DNA of 64,000 nt from Lachnospiraceae bacterium (GTDB taxonomy: Bacteria; Bacillota; Clostridia; Lachnospirales; Lachnospiraceae). This document shows, in pieces, positions 45,028-54,175 of the stretch. The notes beneath the pieces are model-generated. The model was not told where the DNA came from. It searched no databases and saw nothing but the letters and a program-made list of their open reading frames with translations. Positions within the stretch are counted from its first letter, which is position 1, and every line of letters starts with the position of its first letter. The stretch spans positions 35,065-99,064 of the forward strand of contig CAJTDL010000021.1 of NCBI GenBank assembly GCA_910575035.1, read 5' to 3'. The translations under genes were made by a program, and so were the position numbers.

Positions 45028-46362
45028 ATGGATCAAACTTTTATGAAAGAAAAGAAAATACTGCCGCTGGTGCTATCCATGTCCCTTCCCATGGTCATCT
45101 CCATGGCTGTCAATTCCCTCTATAACATTGTGGACAGTTACTTCATTGCCAAATTAAGCGAAGACGCCATGACCGCCCTGGCGCTGGTATTCCCAATCCA
45201 AAACCTGATCACCGCCATCGCTATTGGCTTTGGCATCGGCATCAATGCAAGCGTAGCTTATTACTTAGGCGCTGAAGACCATGAACGGGCTCATATGGCC
45301 GCCACCCAGGGAACCCTTTTGAACTTTCTCCATGGAATCCTGCTGACCGTTGTAAGCATTGGCTGTATGCCGCTATTTTTACATATGTTCTCCACTGACC
45401 CAGCAACCGTCCAATTGGCATTGGCTTACGCCAACCGTGCATTCCTATTTTCCATCTTCATTACCCTGGGGCTTTCTTTTGAGAAGCTCTTTCAGGCTGT
45501 AGGGCGTATGAATGTGTCCATGTTCTGCATGATGCTTGGCTTTGTGGCAAATATTATTTTAGATCCGCTGATGATTTTTGGAATTGGCCCTTTCCCTGCC
45601 ATGGGAATTGCCGGGGCAGCTTATGCCACAGGAATCGGGCAATGCATCTCCCTATTGGCATACCTATGCTTTTATATTTTCCAGCCCATCCCGGTAAAAT
45701 TAAAGAAAAGTGCTCTCCCGCTGAAAAAAGACGTGGTAACCAGGATGTATTCCGTAGGCATTTCCGCCGCGCTGAACCTGGCGCTGCCCTCCCTGCTGAT
45801 CTCTGTGCTCAATGGTATATTGGCAGGATTTTCCAGCGCCTATGTACTTGTCCTTGGCGTCTATTACAAGCTTCAGACTTTCATCTATTTAACAGCCAAT
45901 GGAATCATCCAGGGCATACGCCCCTTGATGGGATACAATTCCGGAGCCGGTGAAAAACAGCGCGTAAAGCAAATTTTCCATACCACCCTGCTGCTGACCA
46001 TGGGAGTTATGCTGGTGGGCACAATCCTTTCCTGGAGTATCCCAGGACAATTGATCGGCCTGTTCACCGCCAACACAGAAACCATCCAAATCGGCATAAC
46101 TGCACTGCGCATCATCAGCCTGGGCTTTATCGCCTCCGCCGTATCTGTGACTTGCTCTGGCGCGCTGGAAGGCCTGGGAAAGGGAGTTCCCTCCTTCTGT
46201 ATTTCCCTTCTGCGCTACCTTGTAGTGATCATTCCTGCCGCCTTCTTGTTCAGCCGCCTTGCAGGAGCCACAGGGGTATGGTATGCCTTCTGCTTCACAG
46301 AACTTGCCACAGCCGGCTGCTCCTGGATCATCTACAGGCTGGCGGCCCAACACTCGGCATAA
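45028..46362 (+). CDS. MATE-family multidrug/cation efflux transporter
   Basis: 444 residues, twelve hydrophobic spans, MATE family. MDQTFMKEKKILPLVLSMSLP is the typical start, then NSLYNIVDSYFIAKLSEDAMTALALVFPIQNLI and the second-half repeat NGIIQGIRPLMGYNSGAGE. The ATG at 45028 has AAAAGGAG; the frame's upstream extension runs through the terminator and is not coding. It should export cationic compounds in exchange for Na+ or H+. Expression may be attenuated by the leader terminator. Confidence 0.93.
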   Translation: MDQTFMKEKKILPLVLSMSLPMVISMAVNSLYNIVDSYFIAKLSEDAMTALALVFPIQNLITAIAIGFGIGINASVAYYLGAEDHERAHMAATQGTLLNFLHGILLTVVSIGCMPLFLHMFSTDPATVQLALAYANRAFLFSIFITLGLSFEKLFQAVGRMNVSMFCMMLGFVANIILDPLMIFGIGPFPAMGIAGAAYATGIGQCISLLAYLCFYIFQPIPVKLKKSALPLKKDVVTRMYSVGISAALNLALPSLLISVLNGILAGFSSAYVLVLGVYYKLQTFIYLTANGIIQGIRPLMGYNSGAGEKQRVKQIFHTTLLLTMGVMLVGTILSWSIPGQLIGLFTANTETIQIGITALRIISLGFIASAVSVTCSGALEGLGKGVPSFCISLLRYLVVIIPAAFLFSRLAGATGVWYAFCFTELATAGCSWIIYRLAAQHSA

Positions 46363-46420
46363 CCTGCCCTTTCATATAAACCCAGCCTAAAATCCGCCAA
46401 GGCAAGAAAACCATGGCGTA

Positions 46421-46912
46421 TCATAATTCGCAGTAATAGGGGCAGATATCTTCGTAATGCCCGTTCTTCCTGCGGAACCCTTTGGGGATTGTGCCCAGCT
46501 GGACAAAGCCCAGGCGTTCGTAAAGATGGCGCGCATGAGTATTGGTGGCGACTACCGCATTAAATTGTATCACGCCAAACCCATGGCGCTTTCCCTGGAT
46601 CAGACAGTCAGAGACTAGCTTTTCGCCAATGTGGAGGCCTCTGGCGCCTGCACGGACGGCAAAGCTGGCGTTGCATATATGGCCGCAGCGCCCTACGTTG
46701 TTGGGATGCAGGATATATAGGCCGCAAATCTCCCCTGTATCCAGGTTTACAGCGACTGCATTGTAAGTCTGGGAAGCAAAAAATCCTTTGCCCGTCTGGC
46801 TGTTGAGCAGTTCCTCCTGGGGAAAGGCAATTCCCTCTTCCACCACCTCATTCCATATTTCTATCATTTGGGGCAGGTCTTTTTCCTCATAAGATCGAAT
46901 CCGTATTTCCAT
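46421..46912 (-). CDS. GNAT-family N-acetyltransferase
   Basis: 163 residues: IRSYEEKDLPQMIEIWNEVV, GLYILHPNNVGRCGHICNASFAV, the acetyl-CoA loop VRAGARGLHIGEKLV, and NTHARHLYERLGFVQLG near the end. A single GNAT domain. It lies 62 bp downstream of gatB on the same strand. Substrate unknown. Confidence 0.9.
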   Translation of the reverse strand: MEIRIRSYEEKDLPQMIEIWNEVVEEGIAFPQEELLNSQTGKGFFASQTYNAVAVNLDTGEICGLYILHPNNVGRCGHICNASFAVRAGARGLHIGEKLVSDCLIQGKRHGFGVIQFNAVVATNTHARHLYERLGFVQLGTIPKGFRRKNGHYEDICPYYCEL

Positions 46913-46974
46913 CTTTTATTCTCCTTAAAATACCTAACTTTTCCAAATATGCCCTAGCAAGGATTATCAGAAAA

Positions 46975-48411
46975 TCATTTCTTCAGCAATTCTTTTAAAA
47001 TCTGGTTTACCATTCCGGGATTTGCTTTCCCTTTCATGGCTTTCATGGTCTGGCCCACCAGAAACCCAATGGCTTTTTCCTTGCCATTGCGGTAATCTTC
47101 CACAGACTTGGGATTGTCCTGGATGGCCTGTTGGGCAGCGCTTCTCAATGCACCTTCATCATTGACGGTTTTCAGGCCATGGGACTCCACATAGGCAACG
47201 GGGTCTATGTCTTCCTGGAAGATTTTTTCGAAAACTTCCTTGGCTACGGTGCTGTTGAGGCTGCCGTCTTCTGTAAGGGAAATTAATTTTGCCAGGTTCG
47301 CTGGGGAAAAATGGATATCCTCAGGATCCATTTCCCGCTCTTTTAAAAGGCGCATCGTCTCGCCCATAAGCCAGTTGCTGACCTTTTTCGGGCTTTGGCA
47401 GAGCTTTGCAGTAGCTTCGAACAAGTCTGCCAGGTACTTGGAACTGGTAAGGATCTCAGCGTCATAGTCTGGAAGGCCGTATTCAGATTTGTAGCGTTCC
47501 TGCTTTTCCGTGCGCATTTCGGGCTGGCGTGATTGGATTTTCTGGATCCAGGCATCGCTGATCTCTACAGGAACCAAGTCTGGCTCTGGGAAATAGCGAT
47601 AGTCCTGGGCGTCCTCTTTGCTGCGCATGGCGTAAGAATATTCTTTGGCGTCATCCCACCTCCGGGTTTCCTGGATGACGGCCTCGCCGGACTCAATCAG
47701 GTCAATCTGGCGGTTTTTCTCGGCTTCGATAGCCCTGGCTATGGCCTTGAAGGAATTTAGGTTCTTCATTTCTGTACGGGTTCCGAACTGGCTCGCGCCC
47801 GCTTCACGGACGGACAGGTTCACATCTGCCCGCATAGAGCCTTCATTCAGCTTGCAGTCAGAGGCGCCCAGGTATTGGATAATCATGCGCAGTTTGTCCA
47901 GGTAAGCGATGACTTCTTCGGCGGAGCGCATGTCTGGCTCAGAAACAATCTCAATAAGAGGGACGCCGGAACGGTTGAAATCTACCAGGGAGCAGTCCTC
48001 CCATTCATCGTGGATCAGCTTTCCGGCGTCTTCCTCCATGTGGATTTCATGGATGCCAATAGACTTTTTGCCAGAAGATGTCTCTATTTCTACGCTGCCG
48101 TTGCGGCAAATGGGAAGGTAGAGCTGGGAAATCTGGTAGTTCTGGGGATTATCTGGGTAGAAATAGTTTTTGCGGTCAAATTTGCAGTAGCGGGTAATAG
48201 AGCAGTTGGTGGCAAGGCCTACAGCTATGGCATGTTCTACAACCTGTTTGTTCAGGACTGGCAGGGAGCCAGGCATGCCGGTGCATACGGGGCAGGTGTG
48301 TGTGTTGGGGGCTCCCCCGAAGGCCGTGGAACAGCCGCAGAAAATTTTCGTTTTGGTGGCCAGCTCCACATGGACTTCCAGGCCTATGACGGTTTCGTAA
48401 TCTTTGCTCAT
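46975..48411 (-). CDS. gatB: Asp-tRNA(Asn)/Glu-tRNA(Gln) amidotransferase subunit B
   Basis: 478 residues. Hallmarks are YETVIGLEVHVELATKTKIFCGC, HTCPVCTGMPGSLPVLN, KFDRKNYFYPDNPQNYQISQ, and the C-terminal YqeY-like tail ending GKANPGMVNQILKELLKK. GatB activates the misacylated tRNA and receives ammonia from GatA. AGGAGG precedes the ATG. It is third in the aspS-gatC-gatA-gatB order but separated from gatA by an unusual 233-bp spacer. Confidence 0.96.
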   Translation of the reverse strand: MSKDYETVIGLEVHVELATKTKIFCGCSTAFGGAPNTHTCPVCTGMPGSLPVLNKQVVEHAIAVGLATNCSITRYCKFDRKNYFYPDNPQNYQISQLYLPICRNGSVEIETSSGKKSIGIHEIHMEEDAGKLIHDEWEDCSLVDFNRSGVPLIEIVSEPDMRSAEEVIAYLDKLRMIIQYLGASDCKLNEGSMRADVNLSVREAGASQFGTRTEMKNLNSFKAIARAIEAEKNRQIDLIESGEAVIQETRRWDDAKEYSYAMRSKEDAQDYRYFPEPDLVPVEISDAWIQKIQSRQPEMRTEKQERYKSEYGLPDYDAEILTSSKYLADLFEATAKLCQSPKKVSNWLMGETMRLLKEREMDPEDIHFSPANLAKLISLTEDGSLNSTVAKEVFEKIFQEDIDPVAYVESHGLKTVNDEGALRSAAQQAIQDNPKSVEDYRNGKEKAIGFLVGQTMKAMKGKANPGMVNQILKELLKK

Positions 48412-48644
48412 GGGTAAATCCTCCTGTTTTAGGGTATACGTGAAAAAATTGTGATAAATCGGATGCGGCCATGTATGGGCAATCCCATTTTGAATATGGG
48501 GTAACGTCCTGGTAAACGAACCGCTAAGTACGGCCAGTATGCCGAAACTTTTCCCTGTCGCCGTAACTTTGGAGAAAAGCTTGAGATTATTAGCTTTTCG
48601 TCCATGACCCAGGATTTGAGGACATGGACGCCCCCAAAAGGCGC
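48412..48644. other. Hairpin-rich spacer between gatA and gatB
   Basis: 233 bp without a gene in a place where gat genes usually abut. It contains a perfect hairpin CGTCCATG/CATGGACG (48599-48630) and an imperfect GAAAAGC/GCTTTTC pair (48572-48600). GatA stops at a TAG where this segment begins and looks about ten residues short, consistent with an insertion. Confidence 0.5.
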
Positions 48645-50084
48645 CTACCCTTGCTCATAAGTATAGGCAGCCTGTATAATTTTCTTTTCCTGAAAGCAAT
48701 CGCCAATTAACTGCAGGCCAATTGGCAGTCCCTTGGAATCCGTCCCACAAGGGAGGGAGATCGCTGGAAGGCCTGCCAGGTTTACAGAAATGGTATAAAT
48801 ATCGCCCAGGTACATTTTCAGGGGATCCCTTAGGCTGCTGCCGATTTCCGGGGCGGTTGTGGGGGCAGTGGGTCCTAAAATGAGATCAAATTTTTGAAAG
48901 GCACGGTCAAAGGCCTGTTTGATCAAAGCTTTGGTACGGAGGGCTTTCAGATAGTAGGCGTCATAGTAGCCCGAGCTTAAGACGAAGGAACCCAGCATGA
49001 TGCGGCGCTTCACTTCCGGGCCGAAGCCTTCCGAACGGGACTTTTTGTACATTTGGTGCAGTCCCTCGCTGGCTTTGGTGCGGTAGCCGTATTTCACGCC
49101 GTCAAAACGGGCCAGGTTGGAGCTCGCCTCTGCGCAGGCAATGACGTAATAGGCTGGAATGGCGTATTCTACCAGGCTTAAGTCAAATTCTTCTATCAGG
49201 GCGCCTTTTTCTTCCAGGGCTTTAGCAGCTGCAAGGACTGCTGCCTTGACCTCAGGGCCTAAGCCTTCACCCAGGTAATCTCTGGGGATTCCAATTTTCA
49301 TGCCCTTTACATCATCAACCAGGGCAGATGTAAAATCCGTATCCCTCCGAATGATGGAAGTGGAATCCTTTTTGTCATAAGATGCGATTGCCTCCAGGAC
49401 GGCGGCGCAGTCTGTCACGTCTTTGGCAATTGGGCCGATTTGATCCAAAGAGGATCCATAGGCGATCAAGCCATAGCGGGATACGGTTCCATAGGTGGGC
49501 TTTAAGCCTGTCACGCCGCAAAAGGAACTGGGCTGTCGGATGGAGCCTCCCGTGTCAGAGCCCAAGGCATAAAAGCATTCCTGGGCTGCGACCGCAGCAC
49601 AGCTCCCGCCAGAGGAGCCGCCAGGCACATGGGCAAAATTCCTGGGGTTTTTAGTAATGCCAAAGGCCGACGTCTCTGTGGTGCTGCCCATGGCAAACTC
49701 GTCCATATTGGTCTTTCCGATGATAACTGCACCTGCATTGACCAGGTTTTGCACAGCTTCCGCTGTGTAAGTTGGGACAAAATTTTCCAGGATCTTAGAG
49801 CTGCATGTGGTCAGCATCCCAGCCGTGCACATGTTGTCTTTTATGGCAACGGGAACGCCTGCCAGGGGAGAAGCGAGAATATTTTGATCCAGCTTTTCCT
49901 GAACCTCCTGCGCCTGATGCAAAGCCCCCTCCCGATCTACTGTAACATAACTGTTGATCAGCCCTTCCGTCTGGTCAATCTGTTCCAGGGCAGCCTGGGT
50001 GGCTTCAACAACGCTGATTTCCCGCCCCTTTATTTTTTCCGCAAGCTGTACTGCGGTGAACGCTGTAATCTCTTTCATTGACAT
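48645..50084 (-). CDS. gatA: Asp-tRNA(Asn)/Glu-tRNA(Gln) amidotransferase subunit A
   Basis: 479-residue amidase-signature enzyme releasing ammonia from glutamine. The catalytic triad elements are Lys in VPVAIKDNM, Ser in GGSSGGSCAAVAA, and the Ser nucleophile in GSDTGGSIRQPSSFCG. It ends ...IQAAYTYEQG, a little earlier than most homologues. It is downstream of the GNAT-GatC gene on the same strand, 92 bp apart. Confidence 0.95.
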   Translation of the reverse strand: MSMKEITAFTAVQLAEKIKGREISVVEATQAALEQIDQTEGLINSYVTVDREGALHQAQEVQEKLDQNILASPLAGVPVAIKDNMCTAGMLTTCSSKILENFVPTYTAEAVQNLVNAGAVIIGKTNMDEFAMGSTTETSAFGITKNPRNFAHVPGGSSGGSCAAVAAQECFYALGSDTGGSIRQPSSFCGVTGLKPTYGTVSRYGLIAYGSSLDQIGPIAKDVTDCAAVLEAIASYDKKDSTSIIRRDTDFTSALVDDVKGMKIGIPRDYLGEGLGPEVKAAVLAAAKALEEKGALIEEFDLSLVEYAIPAYYVIACAEASSNLARFDGVKYGYRTKASEGLHQMYKKSRSEGFGPEVKRRIMLGSFVLSSGYYDAYYLKALRTKALIKQAFDRAFQKFDLILGPTAPTTAPEIGSSLRDPLKMYLGDIYTISVNLAGLPAISLPCGTDSKGLPIGLQLIGDCFQEKKIIQAAYTYEQG

Positions 50085-50176
50085 AGTCCTACCTCTTTCT
50101 CTCTGATGAGCCAGATCTTGTATGTTCCATTATCTATCCAAATGCCCATCCGCCATTCTTACAATCTGCACTTTTC

Positions 50177-51049
50177 TCACTCCACGGTCTTTGGCACCAG
50201 ATAGCTTCCGCCCTTTACTCCCGGCGCATTTTTCAGCATATTTTCCCTGTCATCCCCATTCGTAACCACATCCTCACGGAACACATTTGCCATAGGGAAT
50301 ACATGGGACATAGGCTCTACGCCTGCGGTGTCCAGCTCGTTCAGCTTATCAATGTAATCCAGCATTTCTCCCATGTCCTTTTTAGCATTTTCTTTTTCTT
50401 CCTGGGACAGCTCTAATTTCGCCAGGATCCCTACATACTCGATGGTCTCATCGGATATAATGTTCTGGCTGGATTTTGGGGCATTCGCCCTTTGGGCTTC
50501 CATGCGCTGCTTTTTGGTAAGGCCGTAAAGAACCTCATCACAAATGCCAGAATTATTCCAGCCCGCCTCTATCCTTGTGCCTTCGTAACGCATGCCGCAG
50601 GCTTCCATTACTTTGCCAGAATAGGGGTTCCTGGGGTCGTGGCGGGACTCTATGCGGTTCATCCCTACCTGTTCAAAAAAGTAATCCATCACTGCCTGCA
50701 CAGCCTCAGTGGCAATACCCTGATGCCAATATTTTTTGCTGATAAAATATCCCAGCTCCGCCAGCCGCGCCTGCTCTATCATCCTGGTTGCGCCAATGCT
50801 GCCAATGGGCTCCCCTGTGTCTTTCCATTCAATACACCAAAGGTACATGGCATCATCACTATAAGACTCTATCCAGCTTTTCAGTATATCCTCTGTCTCC
50901 TCCTGGCTATTGTGAGCCGTCCATGTAAGGTATCGGGTCACATCCCTATCGGACGCCCAGTCATTGTACATTTTCTGGGCGTCCTCTATTGTAAAGCGCC
51001 TCAAAACCAGGCGGGGGGTAGTAAGTTGTTTTGTTCCTAAATGTTTCAC
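50177..51049 (-). CDS. gatC: GNAT acetyltransferase fused to amidotransferase subunit GatC
   Basis: 290 residues in one open frame. Residues 1-~180 are a RimJ-like GNAT domain ([51 protein letters not shown]). Residues ~190-290 are a complete GatC ([47 protein letters not shown], ending [11 protein letters not shown]). No stop or frameshift lies between. It sits exactly where gatC belongs, between aspS and gatA. A free GatC from an internal start near the Met at residue 183 is possible. Acetylation target unknown. Confidence 0.9.
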   Translation of the reverse strand: MKHLGTKQLTTPRLVLRRFTIEDAQKMYNDWASDRDVTRYLTWTAHNSQEETEDILKSWIESYSDDAMYLWCIEWKDTGEPIGSIGATRMIEQARLAELGYFISKKYWHQGIATEAVQAVMDYFFEQVGMNRIESRHDPRNPYSGKVMEACGMRYEGTRIEAGWNNSGICDEVLYGLTKKQRMEAQRANAPKSSQNIISDETIEYVGILAKLELSQEEKENAKKDMGEMLDYIDKLNELDTAGVEPMSHVFPMANVFREDVVTNGDDRENMLKNAPGVKGGSYLVPKTVE

Positions 51050-51117
51050 AGTGTGCTCCTCCTGCTCTGCTCTTTTCTATTCTGGGTTTTCAGTGAAAGC
51101 AAGGCGACGCCTCCCAA

Positions 51118-52863
51118 TCAGCCCCTGACCTTTATATGAACCTCACGCAGCTGCTGCTCTGTCACCTCATTGGGCGCCCCGCACATCAAATCCTGTGCAT
51201 TTCCATTCATGGGGAATGCAATCACTTCCCGGATATTCTCTTCCCCACGCAGCAGCATCAGCATACGGTCAATCCCTGGAGCCATCCCGGCATGGGGCGG
51301 CGCGCCGAATTGGAAAGCATGGTACAATGCGCCAAATTTATGCTTCAAGGTTTCTTCATCGTATCCTGCAATTTCAAAGGCCTTTATCATCACCTGCAGG
51401 TCATGGTTGCGGACTGCCCCGGAAGACAGCTCTATGCCATTACATACTATATCGTACTGATAAGCCAAAATATCCAGGGGATCCATGTCTTCCAATGCCT
51501 TCAGCCCTCCCTGGGGCATGGAAAATGGGTTGTGGGTAAAACCGATCTGTTTGGTCTGCGGGTCGCGCTCAAACATAGGGAAATCATTGACATAGCAGAA
51601 GCGGTAAGCATTTTTCTCCAGTAAATCCAGCTTTTCCCCCAGTTCTGTACGGATCATGCCCGCATAGTAGGCGGCGCGCTCCTCTTTATCTGCCATAAAG
51701 AAAATCGTATCGCCAACCTCCAGGCCTGCCAGTGTACGGAATTCTTCTTTTAACGGCTCTGGGATAAATTTATCAATGGGACCTTTATAGCTTCCATCCT
51801 CCATAATTTCCAAATAACCCAGGCCGCCCATACCCAAACCCGTGGCAAACTTCAGCAATTTTTCATGGAATCCCTTAGACATTTCCGCATGTACCCGGAT
51901 TGCCCTGACCGTCCTCCCTATAAATGGCTTGAAGGTACATTTCTGGAAAAACCCTGTCAAATCTATAATACGCAGCGGGTTCCGCAGGTCTGGCTTATCG
52001 GTGCCAAATTCCAGCATCGCCTGCTTGTAGCTGATGATGGGGTAGGGAGCCTTTGTAACAACGCTCCCCTCTGGGGCAAATTTCTCAAAGGCGGCAGAGA
52101 GCACTTCTTCCCCTACCTGGAACACATCCTCCTGGGTGGCAAAGCTCATTTCAAAATCCAGTTGGTAAAATTCCCCTGGGGAACGGTCTGCGCGGGCGTC
52201 CTCATCCCGGAAACAAGGGGCGATCTGAAAATATTTGTCAAAGCCAGACACCATCAACAGCTGCTTGTACTGCTGGGGCGCCTGGGGCAATGCGTAAAAT
52301 TTGCCCTTATATTTCCTGGAGGGCACAATGTAATCCCTGGCTCCCTCCGGGGAAGACGCGCTCAGTATGGGAGTCTGGATTTCCAGAAAGCCCAGCTCCG
52401 CCATTTTCTGGCGTAAAAACGCAATGACCTTGGAACGGAAAATCAGATTGTCCTTTACCTTCTGGTTGCGCAAATCCAGATAACGGTATTTCAGCCGGAC
52501 ATCCTCACGGACTTCACGGCTTGTCATAACCTCAAAGGGCAGGGGGGCGTATACCTCGCCTAAAACCTGCACTTCCCTGGCTTCCAGCTCAATGGTTCCT
52601 GTGGGGATTTTAGGATTATAGGTTTCTTCATCCCTCTTCTCAATCAGGCCCGCAATAGAAACTGCCTGCTCTTTGCATATGCCTTCTAACAGCTCCCCCT
52701 TTCGGATCACCACCTGCATAACCGCATAGGTGTCACGGATATCCAGAAAGGATACACCGCCGTGGTCGCGGATATTCTCCACCCATCCGGCAATCCGGAT
52801 TGTCCTTCCAATATCCCCCTCAGTTACCTGGCCTAATGTGACGTCTCTGTAAATGTTGCTCAT
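51118..52863 (-). CDS. aspS: Aspartyl-tRNA synthetase (bacterial type, probably non-discriminating)
   Basis: 581 residues. The OB-fold anticodon domain (1-~105) is followed by the class II core (FLEIQTPILSASSPEGARDYIVPSR, QLLMVSGFDKYFQIAPCFRDEDARADRSPGEFYQLDFEMSF) with the bacterial GAD insert (about 280-410). The last class II motif is APGIDRMLMLLRGEENIREVIAFP. The start at 52863 has GGAG eight bases upstream. Preceded by a T-box and followed by gatC, gatA, gatB, so it probably makes both Asp-tRNA(Asp) and Asp-tRNA(Asn) for transamidation. Confidence 0.96.
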   Translation of the reverse strand: MSNIYRDVTLGQVTEGDIGRTIRIAGWVENIRDHGGVSFLDIRDTYAVMQVVIRKGELLEGICKEQAVSIAGLIEKRDEETYNPKIPTGTIELEAREVQVLGEVYAPLPFEVMTSREVREDVRLKYRYLDLRNQKVKDNLIFRSKVIAFLRQKMAELGFLEIQTPILSASSPEGARDYIVPSRKYKGKFYALPQAPQQYKQLLMVSGFDKYFQIAPCFRDEDARADRSPGEFYQLDFEMSFATQEDVFQVGEEVLSAAFEKFAPEGSVVTKAPYPIISYKQAMLEFGTDKPDLRNPLRIIDLTGFFQKCTFKPFIGRTVRAIRVHAEMSKGFHEKLLKFATGLGMGGLGYLEIMEDGSYKGPIDKFIPEPLKEEFRTLAGLEVGDTIFFMADKEERAAYYAGMIRTELGEKLDLLEKNAYRFCYVNDFPMFERDPQTKQIGFTHNPFSMPQGGLKALEDMDPLDILAYQYDIVCNGIELSSGAVRNHDLQVMIKAFEIAGYDEETLKHKFGALYHAFQFGAPPHAGMAPGIDRMLMLLRGEENIREVIAFPMNGNAQDLMCGAPNEVTEQQLREVHIKVRG

Positions 52864-52984
52864 ATTTTCCACTCCTTTTCGTGAAAGCGCCTGTGCGTTT
52901 CTGCAAATTTTAAATGGAACCCGCATTGGAAGCCTGAAAGCATCCTGACATGGCACACACTGTCAGCCTCCTGCATAAAGCCAT

Positions 52985-53357
52985 AAAAAACGCCCTGGAA
53001 TACGTCTTTGTATTCCAGGGCGAATAATAGTCTTATCCGCGGTACCACCCACATTGAAAACCCATCCAGACAGCCGCAGCGCTTTGTATACGGCGCAAAA
53101 TGGATCTCCCACTCTTATGCTTAACGCGCACAACGTACTGGCCTACTTGCCTGCAGCAGGATACGGCTTCTGCCTTCACCAATCTATGCTGACGAAGTAA
53201 TCTGCCATATATGCCAGGGCTGTTCAGACAGTCTGCTCCAGAGTGTTCCCTTTGCTCCCTCTTCCAAACGGCGCTCTCAGTCGGTGACGCCATATTCCTG
53301 TCGGCTTCTGAAAGCAAGAGTCTCCTTCAACGCTTTACTATGCTAATGTTTTTAGTT
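52985..53357 (-). ncRNA. T-box riboswitch leader of the aspS-gatCAB operon
   Basis: The minus-strand leader has the T-box hallmark GGGTGGTACCGCGG (53037-53050). A terminator stem CGCCCTGGAATAC/GTATTCCAGGGCG (52991-53022) with a T6 tail follows. Upstream sequence forms stem-I-like helices, including GGCG...CGCC with an ACCGACTGAGAG loop. It senses uncharged tRNA to permit read-through into aspS. The specifier is not certain: GGGAACAC at 53253-53260 offers overlapping Glu (GAA) and Asn (AAC) codons, while GAC triplets exist elsewhere. Confidence 0.92.
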
Positions 53358-53364
53358 ATGGGTT

Positions 53365-53393
53365 ATCTTAGCACAGAAAATACGCTTTGGCAA
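53365..53393 (-). promoter_or_regulatory. Promoter of the T-box/aspS operon
   Basis: TTGCCA-N17-TAAGAT on the minus strand (-35 at 53388-53393, -10 at 53365-53370), just upstream of the T-box leader. Confidence 0.65.
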
Positions 53394-53492
53394 GGAAAAA
53401 TTTCATTTTTGGTATTTTCATTCAAAAATATATAGGATATTTGCAGAAAGATTATCTATTTTTCTCTATTTCTGCCAATGCTCCTTTTACAC

Positions 53493-54092
53493 TCAATCTT
53501 CTGCCGTAACCCATTCCACCTGATAGGGCTCCCCTATGGCTTCCCCCACATTTTTTACATATTTCTCCAATAATTCCTGGGCGCGCTGCTGTCCCTGCAG
53601 GAGCAGCGCGGCATCAGATTCCGCTATTTGGCGCATGTTCTCCTGGGCAGCCTTAAAGGCCTCTGTCTGGTCATCTGCCGTGACATCCTTTGCCCCCAGG
53701 CCTTTTTTACTGACTAAATAAGACTCTGGATCCAGGGAATTTTCATCCACTTCACAGCTTAAAATCTTTGCCTTGGGCATGGTAATGGTAACAAGGCTGC
53801 CCTCTACCTTCATATCAAAATCGCTGATTTCCACGCCGACCTTTACAATGCCAGAATACTCTACCCACAATTCCGTATTGGTATTCCACCAGAGTATTTT
53901 ATTTTCTTTGTTCAGCTTTGCCGTGTTGTGGTAATAACATTCCAAGGTTGCCAATTCGCAGATATTCTGCATTTGCTTTAAGTTTACGCCTGCATCTTTT
54001 TTCATGGTTTCTTCGTTTCCTTGGGAACCGCATCCTGCCAGGGCAAGCAGCATCATGATTACACAGAAACTGCTCCATGCTTTCTTCGCCAT
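53493..54092 (-). CDS. DUF4230-family lipoprotein
   Basis: 199 residues. The signal peptide ends in a lipobox (LLALAGCG, Cys21). The body has the DUF4230 pattern: MQNICELATLECYYHNTAKLN, WVEYSGIVKVGVEISDF, VTITMPKAKILSCEVDENSL, and a C-terminal helix rich in Gln/Glu. Function unknown. It follows a paralogue at 54176-54799 by 83 bp, so the pair probably forms one operon and perhaps a complex. Confidence 0.85.
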   Translation of the reverse strand: MAKKAWSSFCVIMMLLALAGCGSQGNEETMKKDAGVNLKQMQNICELATLECYYHNTAKLNKENKILWWNTNTELWVEYSGIVKVGVEISDFDMKVEGSLVTITMPKAKILSCEVDENSLDPESYLVSKKGLGAKDVTADDQTEAFKAAQENMRQIAESDAALLLQGQQRAQELLEKYVKNVGEAIGEPYQVEWVTAED

Positions 54093-54175
54093 ATGTATAA
54101 ACGCTCCTTCCTGATTATCATTCTCCAGCCTGGGCTTTCCATATCCCTGATTCCTATGGGCAATAAGCCAAATAA

